DNA from: Kribbella soli
GTDB lineage: Bacteria; Actinomycetota; Actinomycetes; Propionibacteriales; Kribbellaceae
Direction of reading: 5' to 3'
DNA length: 64,000 nucleotides
Assembly: GCF_004331345.1 (NCBI RefSeq)
Contig: NZ_SJJZ01000001.1
Coordinates: forward strand, 2,604,001 to 2,668,000
Every line of letters begins with the position of its first letter. Position 1 is the stretch's first letter. Positions 41,016-49,917 of this stretch are shown piece by piece. Both the position numbers and the translations under genes were made by a program. Below the pieces are notes generated by a model. The model saw only the letters and a list, made by a program, of their open reading frames with translations. It was not told the origin of the DNA and did not search any database.

Positions 41016-41104
41016 GGTTCCCCGCGTGGCGGTATCTCGCCCAATCCCCCCAGGGCCGGAAGGCAGCAAGGGTAAGTGAGCTCTTCCGGGTGCGCGGGGA
41101 ATCC
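41016..41104 (+). ncRNA. ffs: signal recognition particle RNA (4.5S type)
   Basis: The ends pair as one long hairpin (GGTTCCCCGCG with CGCGGGGAATCC). The apical domain has the Ffh-binding signature GGCCGGAAGGCAGCAAGGG, containing the GGAA tetraloop and the symmetric/asymmetric loops of SRP domain IV. At about 89 nt it is the short bacterial form. It binds Ffh and directs membrane proteins. The position next to tRNA-Ser and upstream of dnaX is common in actinobacteria. Confidence 0.95.
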
Positions 41105-41154
41105 TCATGTCCGGGCACTGTCTAGGCTTGGTCCTCCCGAGACAGAGGAGCCCG

Positions 41155-41973
41155 ATGAACCCCGAGAGCCGTTACCTGCAGGAACTGATCATCGCGGAGC
41201 TCGGTGTGCCCGCGGCGTTCGACGTGGACACCGAGGTCGAGCAGCGGGTGGAGTTCCTCGCGGACCGGCTCCGGCGGACCGGCGCGACGGCGTACGTGCT
41301 CGGGATCAGCGGCGGCGTCGACTCCGCCACGGCGGGCCGCCTCTGCCAGCTCGCGGTCGAGCGGGTCCGGGCGGAGGGCGGTCAGGCGACGTTCGTCGCG
41401 ATGCGGCTGCCGTACGGCGTGCAGGCCGACGAGGCGGACGCCCAGCGCTCGCTCGAGTTCATCAAGCCCGACGAGACCCTGGCGGTCGACGTGAAGCCGG
41501 CCACCGACGCCATGGTCGAGGCGGTGCGGCACTCCGGCCTCGGCGACCGTGAGGACTTCCACGTCGGCAACATCAAGGCACGTCAGCGCATGGTCGCGCA
41601 GTACCTCGTGGCCGGCGCCCGCGGCGGTCTGGTGGTCGGCACGGACCACGCGGCGGAGGCCGTGATGGGCTTCTTCACCAAGTACGGCGACGGCGCGTGC
41701 GACCTGACGCCGCTGTCCGGGCTCTCCAAGCGCCGCGTCCGTGCGGTCGGCGAGTGGCTCGGCGCGTCGCCGGAGATCACCGGCAAGGTGCCGACCGCGG
41801 ACCTGGAGACGAACAACCCGGGCGTCCCGGACGAGGCCGTGCTGGGCGTGACGTACGACGAGATCGACAGCTTCCTCGAGGGCCACGACGTGGACGAGAA
41901 GGCCGCCGGCACGATCATCGCGACGCACCGCCGTACGGCCCACAAACGAGCCGTCCCCCTCGCCTTCAACTGA
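41155..41973 (+). CDS. nadE: ammonia-dependent NAD+ synthetase
   Basis: A 272-aa enzyme that amidates nicotinic acid adenine dinucleotide, the last step of NAD synthesis. ATG 41155 is preferred; the frame opens at 41107 but the conserved start is MNPESRYLQELIIAELGVPA. The PP-loop is LGISGGVDSATAGRL, and TDHAAEAVMGFFTKYGDGAC, LSGLSKRRVR, and PTADLETNNPGVPDE follow. The size matches the NH3-dependent class; no glutaminase domain is present. Confidence 0.95.
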   Translation: MNPESRYLQELIIAELGVPAAFDVDTEVEQRVEFLADRLRRTGATAYVLGISGGVDSATAGRLCQLAVERVRAEGGQATFVAMRLPYGVQADEADAQRSLEFIKPDETLAVDVKPATDAMVEAVRHSGLGDREDFHVGNIKARQRMVAQYLVAGARGGLVVGTDHAAEAVMGFFTKYGDGACDLTPLSGLSKRRVRAVGEWLGASPEITGKVPTADLETNNPGVPDEAVLGVTYDEIDSFLEGHDVDEKAAGTIIATHRRTAHKRAVPLAFN

Positions 41974-42814
41974 GGAACTCGGTCACTAGCCGGGTGAAGA
42001 GGTCCGCCTGCTCGGCGTGCAGGAAGTGCCCGGCGCCGGTCGCGTAGTGATACGTGCCGTCCGGTACGTCGGAGCGGAACAGCTCGATCTCCCGCGGGCT
42101 GGTCGCCGGGTCGTGCTCGCCCTTGATCAGGAGCGTCGACTGGGTCAGCTGACCGAGGTGCTGCAGGACGGGCTCGACGAAGCTGGCTGACCTGGTGATC
42201 TCGCTGGAGAAGTGACCGGAGCGCTGGTGGTACTCGTCGGGGAGCTCGGTGTCGGCGGGCAGTTGCAGATCCTGGGACTCTGGGCCGAGGTAGATCTCCA
42301 TGCGCCGGTCGCCGAGCTGGGCGAGCAGTGCGATCCGCTCGTCCCACATCTGCTTGGTTGCCGGACCGGTGTGTGGCGGGAGCTCGGCTCCCGGGAGGAG
42401 CGGCAGTGCGGCGCGGACGAGGCTCTCGGTGGCGAGCGCCATGTCCCAGGCAGGGTTCTCGAAGACGACCCGGGTGATCGAGTCCGGGTGTGCAACGGCG
42501 TACCGGAGTGCCAGGCGGCCGCCGTACGAATGACCGAGCAGTGACCACTGCTCGATGCCGAGCTGCTCGCGCAGCGCCTCGAAGTCGGCGATCAGGTCCT
42601 GTTCGTCGACCGGACCGGTGAGTGGGTCGGAGCGCTGCACGCCGCGCTGGTCGACGCCGATCAGATGGAAGTCGCGGGCGAGCCGGTCGCCCTGGAACGC
42701 CATGAAGTCGTACGAGCCCGCACCGGGGCCGCCGTGGACGAACAGCAGTGGCGGCGCGTCCGTGCGGCCGCGCTGGTCGACGTACAGCCTGGTGTCGCGA
42801 ACCTCCGTCAGCAT
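41966..42814 (-). CDS. proline iminopeptidase-like alpha/beta hydrolase
   Basis: A 282-aa cytosolic hydrolase. HGGPGAGSYDF (oxyanion hole), DQRGVQRSDP and GHSYGGRLAL (nucleophile Ser) are the S33 proline iminopeptidase marks; Asp in KGEHDPATSP and His in GAGHFLH complete the triad. It overlaps the convergent nadE by eight bases. It may remove N-terminal proline from peptides, or be an esterase. Confidence 0.87.
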   Translation of the reverse strand: MLTEVRDTRLYVDQRGRTDAPPLLFVHGGPGAGSYDFMAFQGDRLARDFHLIGVDQRGVQRSDPLTGPVDEQDLIADFEALREQLGIEQWSLLGHSYGGRLALRYAVAHPDSITRVVFENPAWDMALATESLVRAALPLLPGAELPPHTGPATKQMWDERIALLAQLGDRRMEIYLGPESQDLQLPADTELPDEYHQRSGHFSSEITRSASFVEPVLQHLGQLTQSTLLIKGEHDPATSPREIELFRSDVPDGTYHYATGAGHFLHAEQADLFTRLVTEFLS

Positions 42815-42839
42815 GACCGGAGCGTAGTGCGCGCCTGGC

Positions 42840-43244
42840 TCAGGCGGTGTGGGCCAGCTGGAGCTGGCGGACGCGGTTGGCGAGGCGGGCCAGGCGGATG
42901 GTCGCGATGTTCCGGTAGGCCGGGCGGAGGACGGTCGCTAGCGGGCCGGACTGCTCGAACGTGTGGGTGACGACGCTGTCCGCCCCGATGGCCCACGTGC
43001 CGACCTCACGGAAGCCGGGGACCTGCCAGACGATCTCGATGCGGTCCACCTCGACCACGGTGTACTGCAGCTCGCCGGAGAAGCCTGGACGCACGCGGAG
43101 CGCGTAGCGGGTCCCCGGGTTCGTCTCGCGGGGACCGTCGATGGCGATGAACGCCTCGTTCCACTCCGGCAGGCCCAGGGCGTCCAGCAGCACCTGCCGG
43201 ATCGCCGCCTGGCCGGCGTGGATGGTCTCGGTGGCCTTTTCCAT
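42840..43244 (-). CDS. SRPBCC (START-like) family protein
   Basis: A 134-aa helix-grip protein (polyketide cyclase/SRPBCC pattern: IRQVLLDALGLPEWNEAFIA, VEVDRIEIVWQVPGF, VVTHTFEQSGPLATVLRPAY). AGGAG lies nine bases before ATG 43244. It starts two bases after the MarR stop, so the two form an operon. It likely binds or acts on a small hydrophobic ligand. Confidence 0.82.
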   Translation of the reverse strand: MEKATETIHAGQAAIRQVLLDALGLPEWNEAFIAIDGPRETNPGTRYALRVRPGFSGELQYTVVEVDRIEIVWQVPGFREVGTWAIGADSVVTHTFEQSGPLATVLRPAYRNIATIRLARLANRVRQLQLAHTA

Positions 43245-43246
43245 GA

Positions 43247-43723
43247 CTAGTTCTCCTGGTGGGCGAGTGCGGGACCCCGACGGCGGGCCAGGGCAGCCCC
43301 GGTCGGGAAGGCGTCGGCGAGCGAGCGAAGGGTCGAGATCGTCTCGTCGAGCGCCTGGCCGGCGAGACGGTCGTCCATGGTGCGGTGCAGCCGGTTCTCC
43401 GCGGTGATGATGCGGCGGTGCAGCGCGCGGCCCTGCGGAGTCAGGCTGAGCGCGAGATAACGCCGGTCGATCTTGTCGATGCCGCGTTTCACCAGGCCCT
43501 GCGCGACGAGCCGGTCGACCAGCCGGCTCGGGCTGTTGCCGGTCTCGCAGACGAGCAGTCCGCCGAGGGCGTTCAGCGTCAGTGGGCCGTGGTCGCGGAG
43601 CACGCGCAGAACCTCTGCCTGGGAAGGCGTGATGCCGAGCGGGCGCAGCTCCGCCGCGAGCTGACGGTTCCCCTCACGCTGGATCGCCAGCACGAGATAA
43701 CGAAGCTCCTCGACAACCTTCAT
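43247..43723 (-). CDS. MarR-family regulator
   Basis: A 158-aa regulator from ATG 43723; the frame is open to 43888 but overlaps the divergent promoter region. The winged helix is LGITPSQAEVLRVLRDHGPL, LGGLLVCETGNSPSRLVDRL, KRGIDKIDRRYLALSLTPQG. It precedes the SRPBCC gene in an operon and is divergent from an acyl-CoA ligase gene. ACACGTGT at 43741 is a likely operator core. Confidence 0.88.
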   Translation of the reverse strand: MKVVEELRYLVLAIQREGNRQLAAELRPLGITPSQAEVLRVLRDHGPLTLNALGGLLVCETGNSPSRLVDRLVAQGLVKRGIDKIDRRYLALSLTPQGRALHRRIITAENRLHRTMDDRLAGQALDETISTLRSLADAFPTGAALARRRGPALAHQEN

Positions 43724-43734
43724 GCCAGATATAT

Positions 43735-43754
43735 TACACGACACGTGTGTCATG
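43735..43754. promoter_or_regulatory. candidate MarR operator
   Basis: Centred on the palindrome ACACGTGT (43741-43748) with further ACACG/TGTGT symmetry on both sides, 12-30 bp upstream of the MarR start and between divergent genes. Confidence 0.5.
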
Positions 43755-43898
43755 TCATCTGTTGGTCCTGAGTGTCTTGCCGACTGTTGCCTGAGGCGAC
43801 AGTTCTGGAAGAGTTCCGGAAGAGTGCCGGAGAAAGTCCGGTTGAGGTCATGGTCAAGGTGACATCGCGGCTGGCACAGTGTCTGCATGAAGGGTCTG

Positions 43899-45512
43899 AT
43901 GCAGAGTTACCAGCTGTCCCTGGACACGATCTTCCGGCGGGCGGAGCAGTTCTATCCGGACAAGACCGTCTACACAGGCGGTCCGGCGCCGACGAAGGTG
44001 ACGTACGGCGAGTGGGCCGACCGGACCAGACGCCTGGGCGGGGTGCTGGACACGCTCGGGATCAGCTCTGACGGCCGCGTCGCCACCTTCGCGTGGAATT
44101 CGGGGCGTCACCTCGAGCTGTACTTCGCCGCGCCCTGCACCGGCCGGGTGCTGCACACGCTGAACATCAGACTCTTCCCCGACCAGGTCGTGTACATCGC
44201 GAACCATGCCGAGGACGAGGTCGTGTTCGTCGACCGGTCACTGCTCGGTTTGTTCCTGCCGCTGCTCGAGCGGCTGCCGGAGGTTCGCCACGTCGTCGTG
44301 ATGGACGACCTGCCACAAGGTGCGCCGGCGGCGGAGATCCCCGACGACCCGCGGTTCCATGACTACGAGGAACTGGTCGCCGCGGCCCAGCCGGTGGAGT
44401 TCCACGTCGAGGACGAGAACCAGGCGGCCGCGATGTGTTACACGAGCGGTACGACGGGGAACCCGAAGGGCGTCGTCTACTCGCATCGGTCCACCTGGCT
44501 GCACTCGATCGGTGTCCTGACCAACGCCGGGATCGGACTCGACGAGACGGACACCGTGATGCCGGTCGTGCCGATGTTCCACGCGAACGCGTGGGGCCTG
44601 GCGCACGCGGCGCCGATGGCCGGTGCGTCGCTGGTGTTCCCCGGGCCGGACATGAGCCCGCAGGGGATTCTCAAACTGCTCCAGGAGCAGGAGGTCACGC
44701 TGTCGGCGGGCGTACCAACGATCTGGCAGGGGTTGGTGCCGCTGCTCGACGGGGTGGAGTTGCCGAAGCTGCGGCGGATTCCGTGCGGTGGGTCCGCGGT
44801 ACCGGAGGCGCTGTCGGAGGCGTTCCGGGCCAAGCTCGGTCGGCCGATCCTGCAGGCGTGGGGGATGACGGAGACGAGCCCGGTGGCGACGGCGGCGCAC
44901 GTTGCCGCGCGGAACAAGGACCTTCCGGAGGAGGAGCAGGCGCACCTGCGGGCGCGGGCCGGTCTGCCGTTGCCGGGCGTCGAGGTGCGGATCGTCGAGC
45001 CCGGTTCGATCACGCCGTTGCCGTGGGACGACGACGTCACCGGCGAGCTGCAGGTGCGTGGGCCCTGGATCGCGGCGGAGTACTACCGGCCGGACGACGG
45101 GGTGCAGCTGAACACCGAGGACGGGTGGATGAAGACGGGGGACGTCGCCGCCATCGATCAGTACGGGTCGGTGCGGATCGTCGACCGGACGAAGGACCTG
45201 GTGAAGTCCGGCGGCGAATGGATCAGCTCGGTCGAGCTGGAGAACCTGCTGATGGCTCATCCCGCGGTGAAGGAGGCCGCGGTGATCGGCGTACCGCATC
45301 CGAAGTGGGACGAGCGGCCGCTTGCCTGCGTTGTCCTTCAGGAGGGCGCGAGCGCGACGGGCGAGGAGATCCTCGAGTACCTGCAGCCGTTGGTGGCGAA
45401 ATGGTGGCTGCCCGATGCGGTCGAGTTCATCGACGAGGTGCCGAAGACGTCAGTCGGCAAGTTCTCGAAGAAGGACCTCCGCAGCCGCTTCGCCAACTAC
45501 CACTTGAAGTAA
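43899..45512 (+). CDS. fatty-acyl-CoA ligase (AMP-dependent synthetase)
   Basis: A 537-aa adenylate-forming enzyme. ATG 43899 has AAGGG four bases upstream and is preferred to ATG 43887. Core motifs: YTSGTTGNPKGVVYSH (A3), QAWGMTETSPV (A5), GWMKTGDVAAID (A7), DRTKDLVKSGGEW (A8), and the C-terminal lysine in PKTSVGKFSKK (A10). It activates medium- or long-chain fatty acids with ATP and CoA. The divergent MarR/SRPBCC pair suggests lipid- or aromatic-acid-responsive control. Confidence 0.92.
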   Translation: MQSYQLSLDTIFRRAEQFYPDKTVYTGGPAPTKVTYGEWADRTRRLGGVLDTLGISSDGRVATFAWNSGRHLELYFAAPCTGRVLHTLNIRLFPDQVVYIANHAEDEVVFVDRSLLGLFLPLLERLPEVRHVVVMDDLPQGAPAAEIPDDPRFHDYEELVAAAQPVEFHVEDENQAAAMCYTSGTTGNPKGVVYSHRSTWLHSIGVLTNAGIGLDETDTVMPVVPMFHANAWGLAHAAPMAGASLVFPGPDMSPQGILKLLQEQEVTLSAGVPTIWQGLVPLLDGVELPKLRRIPCGGSAVPEALSEAFRAKLGRPILQAWGMTETSPVATAAHVAARNKDLPEEEQAHLRARAGLPLPGVEVRIVEPGSITPLPWDDDVTGELQVRGPWIAAEYYRPDDGVQLNTEDGWMKTGDVAAIDQYGSVRIVDRTKDLVKSGGEWISSVELENLLMAHPAVKEAAVIGVPHPKWDERPLACVVLQEGASATGEEILEYLQPLVAKWWLPDAVEFIDEVPKTSVGKFSKKDLRSRFANYHLK

Positions 45513-45519
45513 GGAATGG

Positions 45520-46344
45520 TCAGGCGAAGCTGGTCTGGAAGTGGTTCTGGAGGTGCGCGAGGGTTGATTCCACGAACTCGGTAGGCCACTCGGCGCCGGT
45601 TCGTTCGGCCAGGGCGGTGCCGCGGGTGATGAACTGGCGGCAGATGTACTGGTTCGCGGCGATGATCTCGGCGGGGTCGGTGCCGGCGGCCGGGATGGAC
45701 TCCAGAGTGGCGCGTTGCTCGTCGGACAGGAACGCGTTCAGGCGCTTGGCTCCGCTGTTTCGGCGTACGCCGCGTTCGGCGAGCATGAGTGCGATGAGCT
45801 GGTCGCGTACGACGCCGACGCCCTGGTTGCCGACGATCCGCTCGTCCCGTCCGAGGACCGTGACCAGGTTCCCGAGGAAGTAGAAGAAGAGGTTCACGTT
45901 GGCGGCCGGCCAGTACGGTTCCCCGGGCCGGCCACCCTTCGGCGCGAGATCGCCCTCCGGGAACAGGGTCCCGTACCGGTCGAACAGCACCCGCACGCCG
46001 TCGTACTGGAACCGATCGAACGATGCGAGTGGATGCACGATCAGATCGACGTGCAACCAGTCCGCCGTGATCCCGAGTCCGCCGATCAGCCCCGGTATCC
46101 GATCCGCCAGCACGGTCGGCCCGGCGAGCTCCCGCAGTACGTCGTCCCAGTGCTTCTCGAACCACTCGATGCTGTCGTCCGTCACCACCAGATGTACGTC
46201 GACATCGCTGAACCGGTCGGCGGCGCCCGTCGCGTAGCTGCCGATCAGGTAAACCCCCAGCACCCGCTCGTCACCGCGCAGTACCTCTCCCGTGCGGGTG
46301 ATCACCGCCTGCTGCCGCTCGTCCCCAGTCGTCACCCGCACCAC
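45520..46344 (-). CDS. nucleotidyltransferase-domain protein (aminoglycoside adenylyltransferase-like)
   Basis: A 274-aa protein from GTG 46344, with an N-terminal Pol-beta-type nucleotidyltransferase core: LIGSYATGAADRFSDVDVHL, with the GS and D-x-D metal motif (Asp-Val-Asp), and a third acidic strand near LHVDLIVH. The C-terminal helical half (NVNLFFYFLGNLVTVLGRDE) resembles substrate domains of ANT enzymes. The substrate is unknown, and resistance is not implied. It is convergent with the acyl-CoA ligase and divergent from dnaX. Confidence 0.8.
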   Translation of the reverse strand: MVRVTTGDERQQAVITRTGEVLRGDERVLGVYLIGSYATGAADRFSDVDVHLVVTDDSIEWFEKHWDDVLRELAGPTVLADRIPGLIGGLGITADWLHVDLIVHPLASFDRFQYDGVRVLFDRYGTLFPEGDLAPKGGRPGEPYWPAANVNLFFYFLGNLVTVLGRDERIVGNQGVGVVRDQLIALMLAERGVRRNSGAKRLNAFLSDEQRATLESIPAAGTDPAEIIAANQYICRQFITRGTALAERTGAEWPTEFVESTLAHLQNHFQTSFA

Positions 46345-46405
46345 CCTAGGACGCGCACCAGGGCGGGGGCGGGGAATTGTCCGGGGGCGGCGCTAGGGTT
46401 GCGGC

Positions 46406-49210
46406 GTGGAAGCGCCCCTTGCCTTGTATCGCCGGTACCGCCCGGACACGTTCGCGCAAGTGATCGGGCAGGACCATGTCACAGCGCCGCTGCGGAACGC
46501 GTTGAGCAACAACCGGGTCAATCACGCCTACCTGTTCTCCGGGCCGCGCGGGTGTGGAAAAACCACCAGCGCGCGGATCCTCGCCCGGGCGATCAACTGT
46601 GAGAAGGGACCGATCGCCGAGCCGTGCGGGGTGTGCAAGTCGTGCACCGACCTGGCGCGCGGCGGGCCCGGCAGCATCGACGTGATCGAGATCGACGCGG
46701 CGTCGCACGGTGGTGTCGACGACGCCCGTGACCTGCGCGAGCGGGCGTTCTTCGCGCCGGTCGAGAGCCGCTACAAGATCTACATCATCGACGAGGCGCA
46801 CATGGTGACCACGCAGGGCTTCAACGCCCTGCTGAAGCTGGTCGAGGAGCCGCCGCCGCATCTCAAGTTCATCTTCGCCACCACCGAGCCCGACAAGGTG
46901 ATCGGGACGATCCGGTCGCGTACGCACCACTACCCGTTCCGCCTGGTGCCGCCGAAGGTGCTCGCGGACTACATGGCGACCCTGTGTGAGTCCGAGGGCG
47001 TGTCGATCGAGCCCGCCGTGCTGCCGCTGGTCGTGCGGGCAGGCGCCGGGTCGGTGCGTGACTCGCTGAGCGTGCTCGACCAGTTGATCGGTGGCGCGGG
47101 GCCGGCCGGGGTGACGTACGAGCTGGCGGTGGCGCTGCTCGGGTTCACGCCGGACTCGCTGCTCGACGCGTGTGTGGACGGGTTCGCGGCGCATGACAGC
47201 GCGACGGTGTTCGAGACGATCGAGAAGGTCATCGAGACCGGTCAGGACCCGAAGCGGTTCGCCGAGGACCTGCTGCGGCGGCTGCGGGACCTCGTGGTGC
47301 TGTCCGCCGTACCGACTGCTGTGACCTCGGGTCTGATCGAGGCCGCCGAGGACCAGGCGGAGCGACTGCAGACGCAGGCCGCTGGGATCGGCCCGGCGGA
47401 GCTGACGCGGGCGGCGGACATCGTCGCGGAGGGTTTGCTGGACATGCGCGGGGCCACCGCTCCTCGCCTGCAGCTCGAGCTGATCTGCGCCAAGGTGCTC
47501 CTGCCCGGCGCTGACGACTCCACGAACGGCATCCAAGCCCGCCTTGACCGCATGGAACGCCGCCTCGCGATCGGCGTCCCCGGCGGCACCCCAGACGGCG
47601 TGTCAGCCGGCGGAGGTACGCCGGACTCCGCGCAGGCAGCTGCTGGTACGCCGGGCGCTGTCGCCACGAGCAGAGCAGCCGCCCGAGCAGCCGCGACCGC
47701 GGGCAACCGCCCAGGCCCGACAGATCCGCCCAGCCCAGACGGCGCAACCGCTCCGGGGAGTACGGCTGGCGAGAGCAGTGTGGCCGGCGCGAGCGGAGAG
47801 GTCGCCGGTGCAGGACAGGCCGGTGGTGCAGGGCGTGCGGGCAGTGACCAGTCCGCCGGTGGATCAGGTGCGGGTGGTGCTGAGTCGGCGGGCGGCGGCC
47901 CGGCGGGTGTGTCCGGTGGTGACGCCTCTGTGGGTGCTGCGTCTGGTGCTGGGGGCGGTGGCGACGGGGCCAGGCGGTCTGGTGGCGGTGCGGGCGCTGC
48001 GGCACAGGGTTCTGGGGGTGGGGCGCGTACGGGTGCCTGGGGTGACGAATCTGCTGCGCAGTCCAGTTCGCCTGCACAGGCCACTTCGCAGCCACAGTCC
48101 ACGTCGCAGCGGGAGCCCAGTTCGCAGTCACAGGCCGGTCAGGGTGCGGCGGCTGGTGGGGTTGGGGCCGTTGGGTTGGGGGATGTTCGGCGGTTGTGGC
48201 CTCAGGTTTTGGAGGCTGTTAAGGCGCAGCGGCGGTTCGCTTGGATCATGCTGAGTCAGAACGCTCAGGTGATTGCGATCGACGATCAGACGCTCACGCT
48301 CGGCCTGGTGAATGCCGGTGCCCGGGAGAGCTTTGCGCGTTCGGGCAGCGACGAGATTCTTCGGCAGGCGATGATCGACACCATTGGCGTCGATCGCCGA
48401 GTCGAGGCTGTCGTCGACCCGTCGACCGACCCGGGAGCGGGGGGCGGCTCGGCTGGGCGGCCCGGCCCGCAGTCCGGCGGACCTGGTAACTCGGGCGGCC
48501 CCGGCCCGCAGCCTGGTGGCGCCGGTGGTCCTGGCGCCGCAGGTCCCGGTGGTGCCGGCGGCTCTGGCGCCGCAGGTCCCGGCGGCCCGACAGCTGATCC
48601 AGGTGCAGGCACGAGCGGTCCTGGTCCGAGCGGTCCAGGTGCCGGCGGTCCGGGGGCGAGCGGCTCAGGTGCGGGTGGCCCAGGAGTTGGCGGCCCGGGT
48701 GCTGGCGGTCCGGCTGCTGGCGGTCCGGGTGCGGGGGCGGGTAGCTCGCCGGGTGGTGGTGTGCCTGGAGCGCCGGGTGGTGCGGCCGGGGGTGGGGCTG
48801 ATGGCTCGGGTGTACACGCGGGTGGCGGGGGTGGTGCGGCTCAAGGGGCGGCGCGGGGGGATGGGCGGGGGGCGGTTGCTTTGCAGGAGCCGCCTGCTTC
48901 TGAGTACGACGTACCGCCTGAAGATCCTTGGGAGGACGGGCAGCCGGCTCAGCAGGCGCCGCAGTCTGTGGTGGAGCGGCGGGAACAGGCGGGGAGTAAG
49001 CGTCGGGCGGCGGAGGCTGCGGTTGCCGCTGAGCAGGCGCGGCAGGCGGCGTCTGCGGCCGCGGCTGCTCCTGAAGTACCGCTGACGCCGGAGGAGGAGG
49101 CGGACTCGATCGGGGAGGACGACGTCGTTCTGGAAGAGGACTCCCGTTCGCACACCGACCTGCTCCGCGAAACCCTCGGCGCCCAGATCATCACCGAAGA
49201 GCCCAACTGA
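46406..49210 (+). CDS. dnaX: DNA polymerase III gamma/tau subunit
   Basis: A 934-aa clamp-loader subunit from GTG 46406. AAA+ core: Walker A FSGPRGCGKTTSARILAR (about residue 40-56), zinc module with Cys in INCEKGPIAEPCGVCKSC, DExx box YIIDEAHMVTTQGFNALLKL and sensor 1 FIFATTEPDKV, with clamp-loader domains II-III to about residue 365. A very long Gly/Ala/Pro/Ser-rich linker follows, interrupted by a conserved tau block at about 590-665 (VRRLWPQVLEAVKAQRRFAW). The C-terminus (SIGEDDVVLEEDSRSHTDLL) is conserved in actinobacteria. No A-rich frameshift site is seen, so a separate gamma is not predicted. Confidence 0.96.
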   Translation: MEAPLALYRRYRPDTFAQVIGQDHVTAPLRNALSNNRVNHAYLFSGPRGCGKTTSARILARAINCEKGPIAEPCGVCKSCTDLARGGPGSIDVIEIDAASHGGVDDARDLRERAFFAPVESRYKIYIIDEAHMVTTQGFNALLKLVEEPPPHLKFIFATTEPDKVIGTIRSRTHHYPFRLVPPKVLADYMATLCESEGVSIEPAVLPLVVRAGAGSVRDSLSVLDQLIGGAGPAGVTYELAVALLGFTPDSLLDACVDGFAAHDSATVFETIEKVIETGQDPKRFAEDLLRRLRDLVVLSAVPTAVTSGLIEAAEDQAERLQTQAAGIGPAELTRAADIVAEGLLDMRGATAPRLQLELICAKVLLPGADDSTNGIQARLDRMERRLAIGVPGGTPDGVSAGGGTPDSAQAAAGTPGAVATSRAAARAAATAGNRPGPTDPPSPDGATAPGSTAGESSVAGASGEVAGAGQAGGAGRAGSDQSAGGSGAGGAESAGGGPAGVSGGDASVGAASGAGGGGDGARRSGGGAGAAAQGSGGGARTGAWGDESAAQSSSPAQATSQPQSTSQREPSSQSQAGQGAAAGGVGAVGLGDVRRLWPQVLEAVKAQRRFAWIMLSQNAQVIAIDDQTLTLGLVNAGARESFARSGSDEILRQAMIDTIGVDRRVEAVVDPSTDPGAGGGSAGRPGPQSGGPGNSGGPGPQPGGAGGPGAAGPGGAGGSGAAGPGGPTADPGAGTSGPGPSGPGAGGPGASGSGAGGPGVGGPGAGGPAAGGPGAGAGSSPGGGVPGAPGGAAGGGADGSGVHAGGGGGAAQGAARGDGRGAVALQEPPASEYDVPPEDPWEDGQPAQQAPQSVVERREQAGSKRRAAEAAVAAEQARQAASAAAAAPEVPLTPEEEADSIGEDDVVLEEDSRSHTDLLRETLGAQIITEEPN

Positions 49211-49255
49211 GCCCCTGGCCAACTGAGCGCCTAGCCAACTGAGCCCGGCCGAGCC

Positions 49256-49281
49256 GCTTGTCCACAGGCCTGTGGACAAGC
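49256..49281. promoter_or_regulatory. perfect 26-bp palindrome made of two inverted DnaA boxes
   Basis: GCTTGTCCACAGG (49256-49268) is followed directly by its reverse complement (49269-49281). Each arm contains TTGTCCACA, the actinobacterial DnaA-box consensus (49258-49266 and, inverted, 49271-49279). It lies in the 172-bp gap between dnaX and ybaB, after three CCAACTGAGC-type direct repeats at 49204-49243. It may bind DnaA, or act as a hairpin terminator for dnaX. Confidence 0.75.
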
Positions 49282-49382
49282 GTGGGGAGACTGGTCGGTT
49301 TCTGGGGGTGGGTGGGGTTGTCAGGAGGACCGGCTAGTGTTGAGGCTCCGGTTGTTTGAGCGGTTCGGACGAGGAGATCGCA

Positions 49383-49916
49383 GTGTTCGACGGTGGCGGT
49401 GCTGGGGGCTTCGACATGTCCAACCTGCTCGCGCAGGCACAGGCGATGCAGAACCAGTTGATGGAAGCGCAGGCCGACCTGGAGGGCCAGGAGATCGAAG
49501 GCTCCGCCGGTGGCGGTCTGGTGACCGCTCTGGTGTCCGGCACGGGCGAGCTTCTCAGCCTGAACATCAAGAAAGAGGCCGTCGACCCGGATGACACCGA
49601 GACGCTGGCCGACTTGATCGTCGCCGCGGTCCGGGATGCCTCGGAGAACGCGAAGCAGGCTGCGGCTGCCGCGATGGGACCGCTGGCCGGTGGGCTGGGC
49701 GGCGCGTTCGGCGAGGGCGGCTTCCCCGGCTTCGGCGGTGACGCCCCGGCGGCCCCGGCAGGTTTCGGCCTGCCCGGCACCCCGCCCGCGGTCGAGGCGG
49801 CCGAGCCGGCCGACGACCCCGATCAGAACAAGCCGGCAAGTGGCGACAACCGTGGTGGCGTCGGGTTCGTGAACCCGGGGAATCCGGCCGGCGAGCCCGG
49901 CCAGAACCCGGGCTGA
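49383..49916 (+). CDS. YbaB/EbfC nucleoid-associated protein with long C-terminal tail
   Basis: A 177-aa protein from GTG 49383, with GAGGAG six bases upstream. The DNA-binding core is residues about 8-105 ([60 protein letters not shown]). The usual length is near 110 residues; here a Gly/Pro/Ala-rich tail of about 70 is added ([20 protein letters not shown]). It forms dimers that shape the nucleoid. The dnaX-ybaB-recR order is conserved across bacteria. Confidence 0.9.
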   Translation: MFDGGGAGGFDMSNLLAQAQAMQNQLMEAQADLEGQEIEGSAGGGLVTALVSGTGELLSLNIKKEAVDPDDTETLADLIVAAVRDASENAKQAAAAAMGPLAGGLGGAFGEGGFPGFGGDAPAAPAGFGLPGTPPAVEAAEPADDPDQNKPASGDNRGGVGFVNPGNPAGEPGQNPG

Positions 49917-49917
49917 C

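Noticed and set aside
46346..47536. Minus-strand ORF opposite dnaX
   Set aside because: Antisense shadow of the conserved AAA+ domain of dnaX; no recognisable motif in the minus frame.
47544..48254. Plus-strand ORF inside the dnaX linker
   Set aside because: It is a frame shift of the low-complexity Gly/Ala/Pro linker and has no ribosome site or family.
46406..49210. Programmed frameshift in dnaX
   Set aside because: No slippery A-rich heptamer or following hairpin was found in the linker; the full frame is open to the stop.
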